Shown in pieces: positions 10,451-17,917 of a DNA stretch of 26,080 bases. Origin of the DNA: a virus; the IMG/VR virus record IMGVR_UViG_3300021964_000446, positions 1-26,080 of that record, one strand, 5' to 3'. Position numbers and translations under genes: made by a program. The notes beneath the pieces were generated by a model that saw nothing but the letters and a program-made list of their open reading frames with translations, was not told the DNA's origin and did no database searches. Numbering within the stretch: the first letter of the stretch is position 1; each line of letters opens with the position of its first letter.

Positions 10451-12883
10451 TTAACCCCTTCTTGCTTCTTCTAATTCGGCCTGTAGTCTATCACGTTTTT
10501 TGCGTAAGGCTTCTGCTTCACTGCTACGCAAAAAGTCCTTGAACTTTTTATCTGGGTTTGCAAGTAGATAGGCTTTTTTAGCTGCCACCATTTCACTCTT
10601 TGTAACATTGTTAATCTGGCGTAGAAGTTCCTTGGTTCGTTCATTATTAACCCTTGGAGCACTGGTTCTGGTGTATGTAGGTCCTTGAGTTTTTGTTGTG
10701 TTAATGGTTGTGGTCACCGCAACATCAACTTCTTTGCGTATTGTTTTAGATCCACTAGGCGTTGGAACCGTATATCCTTGTATGCTATTACTAATCTTCT
10801 GATCTACTAATTGAACGCTGTAGGTACCGCCAGCCATTGCTTTATCCATGCTTGATTTTGTTTCGGTAGTAACTTCATTGTTGAGATACTTTTTAAAGGT
10901 ACTTGCATCTGTTAAACTGGTTGCAGATACCACACTGGCTAGATCATCAGGTGATTCTGCACCAGTAACTATACCTTCAGCCCGAAGGTCATCAAGGCTG
11001 CTCTTAAACAAACTTGCTTTAGTATTGTCTTGTAGTGATTCGTCAGTTAAGAACAGGCTAACATTAGTAACACCATCTTTACCAGACCATACATCAGGAC
11101 TGCTTAGGACCGTGCTTAAATTAGCAGTCGATCCTTTGATATAGAAGTCTTCTGTGCCTGGCTTGAGATATCCGGCTTTTTCCAAATTACCTGCTGAAAA
11201 ACCATATGTGCCTACTCCTATGTTATCACTTATAACGTTTGATGCCTGCGGTACTTCAGCCTTTGCTTGAGCAAGCATACCAGTGACCTGCTCTGGTGCA
11301 ATGCTACCTACGCTGATTTCTGCTTTTGTTTGGGTCTCGTATTGGGTGGCGTCGATTGCATTGAAATCTTTATCTTTTGCTTGATTTATTGCATCAGTAA
11401 CTTCGGGTTGGGTAGGTACCGTTTCTGTGACATTTGTAATGTTGGTCACAGTACCAGTACCGCCGCCATGCAACGGGTAAGGTTCATGGGTTGGAGCTCG
11501 AGTTACGACCGTATCAATTTTATTCTGTTCAACCGTCCAACCACTGGTACTGTCAAAAATTACATCTGGGAGTTTCTGTCTTGGTATTTTGGTTGTTTTT
11601 GCTACGCTAGCTGCACTGCCGCTGTTTAAACTGATACAACCTGCTTTTAAATTAAGGGCACTACCACCATTCCAACTTCCTGTTTTTGAATTCTGTAATG
11701 CCAGGCTACCATCACTTTTTACACCAACATACTTTTCACTATAAGCAGTTAAAGTGTTTTTTCCTGTAAGTTGTAAAGCCGTGGTTTCAAGATTCATTGT
11801 GAACTCGCTATACATATTCATTGTACTACCACTGTTCAAGTTAATGCTGGCATCGGCATGCAGGTTAATATCACCCTGGCTACGAATATTAACACTGTTT
11901 GTTGCAAATAAATCAATGGTGCCTTCGAGACCAAGCTCAACCCAACTCTGTCCATTTGCATGCATGATATGAAGGCTGTCTCCGCTATCACTGAGCATGA
12001 TTTGATGGCCTTTTGCCGTTCTAATACGCACCAGTTGATCGTTGCCATTTATATCACCATCATCCATAATGAAACTATGGCCGCCTCTGCGTCCGATTAC
12101 CTTCATTGAGCCAATTGGTACGCTTCCAGGATTATTTGCATCTTGGTTAAGTCTTGCTGTAATTTCAACGTCACTATAACCGCCGCTGTAAATTGGTCTT
12201 CCTGGTGTGCTTACACCATAGACCGTGCTGGGACTTTCACGGTAACTGTTACTGCCAATTGTCCCCCGCACGTTGTCTGAAATAACTCCTTGCTGAACTA
12301 AAACACCAGCAAGATAGTTGTGTACAGGATAAGGTACACGAGGCCAGTTTGGTGCCTCGGTTATTGCAGGGTTTTCGTCATTGTATTCAACAACAGGCAG
12401 TTGGGTGCTGTTTGCAAAAAGTCCTGGTTGTTGCCCTGCTTCAAGCACATAGTTTGATGTACTACCTATGGCTGGTACCATGTGGTGCGGTTCATCGCCA
12501 GTAACAACGCTTCCAAGATAGTATCCTTGGTTCGGATCACCATTAGCAAAGAAACAAATAACTCGTGTGCCCACGTCTGGTGGCGTGTACCACATACCAT
12601 AACTGTGTTTGTTCTGTAGGAAACTTCCTGCTCCAGTATCCGGACTATCAGGATCAGTAGATCCATAAAATGGACTGATATAACTCATTGGTTTCCAGAA
12701 GTCTGGATTGTTTTCATCTGGCCCGCTTAAGAATTCTATGTAGACGTCAATTTTTCCACTGCGTGTGCTGTCAACGTTGTTTTTTACAATGCCAATAAAA
12801 GGACCGCTTTCTGCCGGTACACCACCTGCTCCGGTGGTGAAGGCTTTGCTTACTCCTTTGGTACGTTGTACGTTTTCTGCCAT
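10451..12883 (-). CDS. 5: Baseplate central spike/hub protein, gp5-like
   Basis: This 810-residue homologue of T4 gp5 would form the trimeric needle under the tail tube. Residues about 28-130 look like the OB-fold domain (GPFIGIVKNNVDSTRSGKID, later MWYTPPDVGTRVICFFANGD and YYLGSV). Residues about 265-320 hold GGHSFIMDDG and KGHQIMLSD, the gp5/VgrG-type lead-in. Residues about 320-425 are short alternating strands (VNIRSQGDINLHADASINLN) expected of the triple-stranded beta-helix. I do not see the T4-type lysozyme domain found in the middle of T4 gp5. Instead there is an extra C-terminal part of about 350 residues with a YGFSAGNLEKAGYLKPGT motif and a lysine- and arginine-rich helical end. The ATG at 12883 directly follows the stop of the upstream gene (TAAATG), so translation is probably coupled. 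Confidence 0.92.
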   Translation of the reverse strand: MAENVQRTKGVSKAFTTGAGGVPAESGPFIGIVKNNVDSTRSGKIDVYIEFLSGPDENNPDFWKPMSYISPFYGSTDPDSPDTGAGSFLQNKHSYGMWYTPPDVGTRVICFFANGDPNQGYYLGSVVTGDEPHHMVPAIGSTSNYVLEAGQQPGLFANSTQLPVVEYNDENPAITEAPNWPRVPYPVHNYLAGVLVQQGVISDNVRGTIGSNSYRESPSTVYGVSTPGRPIYSGGYSDVEITARLNQDANNPGSVPIGSMKVIGRRGGHSFIMDDGDINGNDQLVRIRTAKGHQIMLSDSGDSLHIMHANGQSWVELGLEGTIDLFATNSVNIRSQGDINLHADASINLNSGSTMNMYSEFTMNLETTALQLTGKNTLTAYSEKYVGVKSDGSLALQNSKTGSWNGGSALNLKAGCISLNSGSAASVAKTTKIPRQKLPDVIFDSTSGWTVEQNKIDTVVTRAPTHEPYPLHGGGTGTVTNITNVTETVPTQPEVTDAINQAKDKDFNAIDATQYETQTKAEISVGSIAPEQVTGMLAQAKAEVPQASNVISDNIGVGTYGFSAGNLEKAGYLKPGTEDFYIKGSTANLSTVLSSPDVWSGKDGVTNVSLFLTDESLQDNTKASLFKSSLDDLRAEGIVTGAESPDDLASVVSATSLTDASTFKKYLNNEVTTETKSSMDKAMAGGTYSVQLVDQKISNSIQGYTVPTPSGSKTIRKEVDVAVTTTINTTKTQGPTYTRTSAPRVNNERTKELLRQINNVTKSEMVAAKKAYLLANPDKKFKDFLRSSEAEALRKKRDRLQAELEEARRG

Positions 12884-15877
12884 TTACCCTATTCCTTTTC
12901 CATAACCACCCACTCCACCAAAGACAACTTCGGTGCCTGCATCATCACTGACTACCGGACTACCAGGCTTGGGTTGTACCGCCTGCTCTCCTACAAATTT
13001 AGTCAAATCTCGATCACTGCCGTAAACTCTTACGGTCTGACCTCCAATTTGTGTGTCTCTAAACGGTAATTTCTTGTCAATGTTAAAGTTTTTACTACCC
13101 GTGGGTGTAAGTTGAATGCTGCGATTTGGTTGCGAGGCACTCTTAGGAGTGCTTCCGATTGGGCTGGTTGGCCACTGTTCCAAGCCATCTGCTTCCTGCT
13201 GTGCGCCAATATCAGCAATGCTGGTGTCAAAGGCTGAACCTAGGGTTATGTTTTCATCAGCCTTGGCATTACCACGATTGATACCTTTGGTTGGACCTCC
13301 GGTGGCGCCTTCAAACTCTCGTATGGTGCCATGTAGTGTTTGTGTAAAAGCACCCTTGCTGAAACTGTTCTCTACCCTGTTGGCAGCAAACACCAGACTC
13401 TCTTGCGCAACGTTGGTCTCACCTACAACATTCTTTACAGTATTGTTTTCATACACAGGACTTAAACCCGTGGTTAGGTCATAGTCCACCACTGGATTAA
13501 ATCTTATTTCGTAGAGTACTTCACTGCCATCATAGTTTACACTGCCATCTGGCATAAATGGTTTGAGGTTTATTTTTTCGTTGTAGAGCACTTCAGACTG
13601 TTGTACCCAATCCGGGTCACCAACAATGGTAATCTTGTTGTTGGCCACATCGGCATAGTAGTACAATCTATCACTGAGGTTAGCGGCGGGTATGCTACTG
13701 CCTTTGGAACCGCCTTGTTGACTGGCATTAGGTGGCCCATAATTGTTTTTCACAGGATATCTACCCTGTGGACTATCCTCCACGCTACCATCATTTCCAA
13801 TGGTAACCAAGAAGTTGCTGTTCACCTCAATCACAAAGTCAAGTACCTCTGTGTTTTCACCAGTAAACCAATATGGATACAACTTGTGCGTTCCCCTGTA
13901 GGTTGCCGGCGGAAAGTATGGACTGCGTGGGGTGTTGATCTGGTAGGCACTGATGGTGTACTTGATCTTGTATGCATAGTCCCTGCGCTTGTTATCGTAC
14001 GCTATGGGAGTACACTGAGTTCTAACCCTGTACCACTGGACCGTTTGTACCTTGCTCTGCTGAGATTTAATTTTGCCTGTTTTTGAATCAAACACAACAT
14101 TTTGTTGGCTTGTTATATATGTGCTACTGCGCATCACTAGATCGATCAACTGCACAATCTGTTGTCCAGCGGCTACGCTCCAGTTTTTGGTTGCACTATC
14201 ATAGTTGAGTTTGCTGCCAAGATATTGCTGTGAACTGCTGGTTGTTTTTTTATTGGGTGCATTTTGTTTGGATTGCTGAGGCTGTGGTTTTTCTAACTTA
14301 GCATCTTTTAATCCTGGCAGATCTTGCAAAACAATTTCGTACACATCGGCCACTTCATATGTGCCTTGCCGAACCAAACGCTGTTGATGCTCGTTAAGTG
14401 CTTCACATAGTCCCTGCGTAATAGTAGATCCTGTTAATCCACTTGCACTGCTGGTTGGTGCGTCGCCCGCGTCGCCTTCGTCGATGTCGTCGTCATCTCC
14501 TTGGGAGAATGAAAAACCTAACTTGCCATTTAACAGGGTTTGTACATCAGGTGCTACAAGTTGCAAGTTAAATGGAATACTTCCACGGGCCGTGCTTAGT
14601 GCAACTTGGGTTTGAGGAATAGTTCCTTCTACTCGGTACTCTACGTTTTGATTTTTTATCTGATAGGTAATGTTTGCAATCTGGAATGGGATAAACTTTT
14701 CAGCCACGGCATTCTGATCGGTCACGTTTGCGTTTTTAAAAACCTGATCTGCTGTTACACGATTGCCCGCCTCATCATAACCGTACCAGCGTATAACCAT
14801 TAGATAGTTTTGTGCTAGTTCACTGGTTGTGGCGGCTGTTAGTCCTGTGTGTTCTATGCATGCATTGTTTAATCTGTTTAAAAATGTGATTCCGTTTGGT
14901 TCAACAACCGTAAAGTTTAACAGCACTGCATTGTTTGCACTGCCAACCTCCTGCGTTCCAACAACGCTGGTTATGTTTAAATCTTCTATGTAGAGATCAA
15001 GATCAAACCACTGATTACGCTCGCCAAGTGGTGCTCCTCCGCTTTGAATAATCAGTTGCTTGCTGGGTAATTTTTTGTCCTGGCTGATGAGCAAATCTAC
15101 AAATTCCCTGCGATCCAACAGGTAAATGCTGATGCTGTAGGTCATGTTGCTCAAACCGGCAAGCATGTTTGGCGTCGGTTCAATTTTTTGTAAAAACTCA
15201 GCGGAGATGGTAGGACGTCCATCGCTACCGGTTGATGCTCCTTTGGTGTCACGCGGGATTTCGTATGCATCATCCGTGTTGCTAGCACCGCCAGGGTTGG
15301 TTTGTGTTTGTTTGATAGTGCCGTTGGCACCCGGTTGTTGCCTTAAACCACCTCCCTCAGGACCATAATCGTTTGCAGGATCAGCAAGTTCATACTCATT
15401 TGCGTTGCTACCACTTGGCGTAATAGGTGTCTGTGGTGGTACTGCAGGACTCTGCGTAGCGGCATTTTCGTCCTGTGCCGCTGCTCCAGTTTCAACTTCC
15501 TGTCCTGCGCTGTTGCTTGTAGGCAATGGCGGCGCCTTGCGTCTTTCAAAATCCTGCCTTTCGGCTTGTCTAAAAATCGAATTCAGTCTTGAGTTTGCGT
15601 CATTAAAACCCTCGCCCAAGGCATCAATCGCACTTAATAAGTTTGTTTCCTGTTCATCTGTGAGCGTGGTGTTGGAGACAACTTTATCAATGAGATCGTT
15701 TAGTGCATCGATAGCATCACCAATTTCACCACTAATTGCATTCACTTGATTTGTAATTTCAGCCGCTGTCGCACCGTTGTCTACAGCACTTTGTATACCA
15801 GCGACTTGAGCAGAGATCCTGCCTAATAGGCTTCGGTAGAAATTATATTCGTTGTAGTAGTCTTGGGACGTGGCCAT
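12884..15877 (-). CDS. Large virion protein, possible baseplate hub (gp27-like role)
   Basis: I do not recognise a T4 gene name with certainty. The 997-residue protein begins with about 110 helical residues, then a low-complexity linker rich in Pro, Gln, Asn and Gly (about 110-230). From about residue 235 it becomes beta-rich (MTYSISIYLLDRREFVDLLI, then WFDLDLYIEDLNITSVVG and FTVVEPNGITFLNRL). An acidic run (DDDDIDEGDAGD) lies near residue 460, and the C-terminal tail ends in a glycine-rich GGVGGYGKGIG. It sits between gp53 and gp5 and its stop abuts the gp5 start. In T4 the partner of gp5 is the hub gp27, so a hub role that seats the spike is an inference from position and beta-rich content. 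The ATG at 15877 follows the gp53 stop by three bases, with AGGGTT upstream as a weak ribosome site. Confidence 0.75.
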   Translation of the reverse strand: MATSQDYYNEYNFYRSLLGRISAQVAGIQSAVDNGATAAEITNQVNAISGEIGDAIDALNDLIDKVVSNTTLTDEQETNLLSAIDALGEGFNDANSRLNSIFRQAERQDFERRKAPPLPTSNSAGQEVETGAAAQDENAATQSPAVPPQTPITPSGSNANEYELADPANDYGPEGGGLRQQPGANGTIKQTQTNPGGASNTDDAYEIPRDTKGASTGSDGRPTISAEFLQKIEPTPNMLAGLSNMTYSISIYLLDRREFVDLLISQDKKLPSKQLIIQSGGAPLGERNQWFDLDLYIEDLNITSVVGTQEVGSANNAVLLNFTVVEPNGITFLNRLNNACIEHTGLTAATTSELAQNYLMVIRWYGYDEAGNRVTADQVFKNANVTDQNAVAEKFIPFQIANITYQIKNQNVEYRVEGTIPQTQVALSTARGSIPFNLQLVAPDVQTLLNGKLGFSFSQGDDDDIDEGDAGDAPTSSASGLTGSTITQGLCEALNEHQQRLVRQGTYEVADVYEIVLQDLPGLKDAKLEKPQPQQSKQNAPNKKTTSSSQQYLGSKLNYDSATKNWSVAAGQQIVQLIDLVMRSSTYITSQQNVVFDSKTGKIKSQQSKVQTVQWYRVRTQCTPIAYDNKRRDYAYKIKYTISAYQINTPRSPYFPPATYRGTHKLYPYWFTGENTEVLDFVIEVNSNFLVTIGNDGSVEDSPQGRYPVKNNYGPPNASQQGGSKGSSIPAANLSDRLYYYADVANNKITIVGDPDWVQQSEVLYNEKINLKPFMPDGSVNYDGSEVLYEIRFNPVVDYDLTTGLSPVYENNTVKNVVGETNVAQESLVFAANRVENSFSKGAFTQTLHGTIREFEGATGGPTKGINRGNAKADENITLGSAFDTSIADIGAQQEADGLEQWPTSPIGSTPKSASQPNRSIQLTPTGSKNFNIDKKLPFRDTQIGGQTVRVYGSDRDLTKFVGEQAVQPKPGSPVVSDDAGTEVVFGGVGGYGKGIG

Positions 15878-15880
15878 GGT

Positions 15881-16186
15881 TTAGAACCCTAGCACTGTTT
15901 TCAGTGTGCTTTTTTTTGGCAGGTAAATTGTGGTGCCTGTGGTAAAATCATTCAGTGGGTTGACCAATGTATTAGGATTACGTTGAGCAAACACCCACCA
16001 CAACGTTGCATCTTCATAAAGATCGTAGGCCAGCAAATCTGGACGTAGATTGTATGTCACTGTTATTGTATACTCAAGATCATCCACTAGTTTTGGAATA
16101 TTTCTGTTTACCATTAGGCTGAGATAGTTATCGTCCCTGGTAGGAGTATCAAAGTACGGGCTGGTAGGTTTGTACTGTACGGCCAT
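15881..16186 (-). CDS. 53: Baseplate wedge protein, gp53-like
   Basis: This 101-residue protein belongs to the T4 gp53 family, a small wedge subunit with a LysM-like fold that helps close wedges around the hub. Residues about 47-72 give the signature: LRPDLLAYDLY followed by ATLWWVFAQRNPN, then the NDFTTGTTIYLP ending typical of the family. I place the start at the ATG at 16186, which shares one base with the stop of the upstream gene (TAATG), the same junction as between gp6 and the giant gene. An in-frame TTG two codons earlier (16192) is a possible but less likely start. T4 gp53 is about twice as long, while short versions like this fit marine relatives. Confidence 0.9.
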   Translation of the reverse strand: MAVQYKPTSPYFDTPTRDDNYLSLMVNRNIPKLVDDLEYTITVTYNLRPDLLAYDLYEDATLWWVFAQRNPNTLVNPLNDFTTGTTIYLPKKSTLKTVLGF

Positions 16187-17814
16187 TACCAAAATCCTCT
16201 TTTAAGTAGGTCGCCATTTGCATATTTCTGCAGGCTGAATACCTGGCTAACTTCCCTGCGACTCTGTACCGGAAGCAGCAAAACGTTTAATTCAATCTTG
16301 GTTGGCACATAGGTTGGCGAGTTTTGTCCAAGGTTAGGCCCACTTGGAGTGGTATTGTTTGGATCCGCACCGGTTGGTAGCCCATTAATCAGTGCCCTTA
16401 TTCGACTGCTAGGAAGTGTTGAATTATTTGTGTTTAGATTTTGTCTAAATTGCAATGTTCCAGCCTGTCCATTTATCTGTGTTGCGTTGGCCCTAATGTA
16501 GTTAACATCATCTGGCAAGTTATAGTTAAATTGTGTAATTACCACTGGATGTTGGTTAAATTGATACTCACCAAATCCGCTTAAAAATAAAACTGGAGGT
16601 GGGCTTCCCCTGTCAGCATCCTGTCCGTAAAACATTTTGCTTGCTGCTTTTAGGAATGTGATTACAGCCAGCATGTAGTTTGCTTCTGCGGTATCTTGTG
16701 CTGTAAAAGTTGCATCCATGTTTATCTCGCCAACGTCACTGCCTTGGTACCAGTAGTGCTTATAGTTGCTGTGTGTTGGCTCATAAGGGGTGTACCTTGC
16801 ACGATAATTGAGATTTACTCTTGGAGTATATGGAAATATAATGCCATCTGTTACTCTGAGTGGTGCCAATAAACGATTAGCAGGATCATTGTAAAAGTAC
16901 GGAGCATTTGGCGCAAGTTGTAGCCTAACACGCCAATCTCCCTTGCCAATGCTTGGTTCTCTGGTAGCACGAATTGCCGCTTGGCTTTTTAAACGTTCCA
17001 AGGCGGCGCTGTTTACCTGTGGTACTGGATCTGGTGGAGTAACCGGAAAATCTTCTTCGTCTTCGTCATCTTGACCGTATGGGTCAACACCATCTGCTGG
17101 TGCTCTCTTAAGGTTTGCTCCAAACTCTAGTTCTTGAAATGGATCTTCACCAGGATAACCCGTGTCGTCGGTATCTTCAGTATCGGTGGAATTTAGGTTA
17201 GATCGTTGCTCCTGAGCCCTTTGTCTATTACTCTCTACCTGTTCGGCGGCTGGACTAGTAAGAGAAACTCCTTCTGCGCTGGCATTTTGAACTCTTTGTG
17301 CCTGTGCTCGTGCCCTGTTATTTTCTTGGGTATTAACTGGTTCGTCTTGAGTTGGTACCTCAGGCTCAACTGAAATATCTCTTTGAATATCTGAGAACTC
17401 ATCAAAACTTTCTTCTGCTTGCTGTTGTACTTCAGGATCTTGGGCAGGTGATCTTTGTGCTTGTGCTCTTTGACGATTATTTCTTCTAGTTGGAGCTTCT
17501 GCTTGTTCTGCTACTGGACTTTGTGCAGGACTTACGGTTGGAGGTGCTTGCGTGGCAGCACCAGCAGGAACATACTGATCAAGTTCTAATTGTGCTTCAA
17601 AGATCTCTCCGTCTACTTCAATCATGCTGGCCGCGGTAGCTTCCAATGATCTTTCTAATCTTTCGCTTTCAGCAAACTGTTGAAAAGTATTGAATCCTTG
17701 CTGTTGTATAGTGGCATTGAGTGCATCTATCCGGGAAGTGGTAGACGTATATTGTTGAATCAATCGTTTTTTCTGATTTTGTAAAGCAATCAAATCATTT
17801 TGAGTGTAGGCCAC
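16186..17814 (-). CDS. Baseplate/tail-tube-cap structural protein (gp48-like, tentative)
   Basis: First gene of the leftward block, 542 residues from a GTG start. The start is chosen because AGGAG lies six bases upstream of the GTG at 17814; an in-frame TTG at 17847 would lie upstream of the late promoter box and lacks a ribosome site. Residues about 5-85 are helical and probably coiled coil. Residues about 90-280 are low-complexity, acidic and Gln/Ala-rich, with three copies of an NRxRAQxQR unit. The C-terminal 270 residues form the conserved part: RVTDGIIFPYTPRVNLNYRA, THSNYKHYWYQGSDVGEIN, DATFTAQDTAEANYMLAVI and PPPVLFLSGFGEYQFNQHPV. I associate this block with tube-cap (gp48) type proteins of marine myoviruses, but the gp48 label is not certain. 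The end overlaps the gp53 start by one base. Confidence 0.82.
   Translation of the reverse strand: MAYTQNDLIALQNQKKRLIQQYTSTTSRIDALNATIQQQGFNTFQQFAESERLERSLEATAASMIEVDGEIFEAQLELDQYVPAGAATQAPPTVSPAQSPVAEQAEAPTRRNNRQRAQAQRSPAQDPEVQQQAEESFDEFSDIQRDISVEPEVPTQDEPVNTQENNRARAQAQRVQNASAEGVSLTSPAAEQVESNRQRAQEQRSNLNSTDTEDTDDTGYPGEDPFQELEFGANLKRAPADGVDPYGQDDEDEEDFPVTPPDPVPQVNSAALERLKSQAAIRATREPSIGKGDWRVRLQLAPNAPYFYNDPANRLLAPLRVTDGIIFPYTPRVNLNYRARYTPYEPTHSNYKHYWYQGSDVGEINMDATFTAQDTAEANYMLAVITFLKAASKMFYGQDADRGSPPPVLFLSGFGEYQFNQHPVVITQFNYNLPDDVNYIRANATQINGQAGTLQFRQNLNTNNSTLPSSRIRALINGLPTGADPNNTTPSGPNLGQNSPTYVPTKIELNVLLLPVQSRREVSQVFSLQKYANGDLLKRGFW
17203..17481 (-). repeat. Three NRxRAQxQR protein repeats in the tube-cap-like gene
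   Basis: The units are coded at 17452-17481 (NNRQRAQAQR), 17293-17322 (NNRARAQAQR) and 17203-17232 (SNRQRAQEQR), separated by acidic and Gln-rich linker. The first and third also share an upstream SPxAEQxE element. They are direct repeats at protein level in an otherwise low-complexity region, suggesting duplication within the linker. Confidence 0.75.
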
Positions 17815-17820
17815 ATCATT

Positions 17821-17825
17821 CTCCT
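17821..17825 (-). promoter_or_regulatory. Ribosome binding site that decides the GTG start at 17814
   Basis: The minus strand reads AGGAG followed by six bases (AATGAT) and then GTG. This is the only strong ribosome site near the start of the leftward block. The ATG inside the spacer is in another frame, so GTG is the best start for the tube-cap-like gene. Confidence 0.7.
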
Positions 17826-17831
17826 GTCTGT

Positions 17832-17839
17832 TATTTATG
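17832..17839 (-). promoter_or_regulatory. Late-type promoter box for the leftward virion block
   Basis: The minus strand reads CATAAATA, one base from the T4 late promoter TATAAATA. It is 17 bases before the GTG at 17814 and six bases before its AGGAG site. The same octamer with almost identical spacing lies before gp6 (10041-10048). gp55, expected to read such boxes, is encoded divergently next to it. Confidence 0.7.
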
Positions 17840-17865
17840 GCAAGCAAAAACGGCTAAGTTAATGA

Positions 17866-17893
17866 TTGACAACCCCGCTCAGACCTGTATAAT
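17866..17893 (+). promoter_or_regulatory. Consensus sigma70-type early promoter for gp55
   Basis: TTGACA (17866-17871) and TATAAT (17888-17893) are both perfect matches to the bacterial housekeeping hexamers, separated by 16 bases. Transcription would start near 17900. The ACGGAG ribosome site at 17906-17911 then lies six bases before the ATG at 17918. This implies that host RNA polymerase can make gp55 early, without any phage factor. Confidence 0.88.
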
Positions 17894-17917
17894 AAGTACA
17901 TTCCTACGGAGATTTCA

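Noticed and set aside
10447-10454. TTAAATAC on the minus strand just before gp25, as a third late promoter
   Set aside because: It lacks the CAT start of the other two boxes, overlaps the gp5 stop and is only a few bases from the ATG, so it would leave no leader.
13601-14086. A 161-codon open frame on the plus strand
   Set aside because: It lies wholly inside the 997-residue virion gene on the other strand, has no ribosome site and no recognisable motif; the minus frame has coherent protein character.
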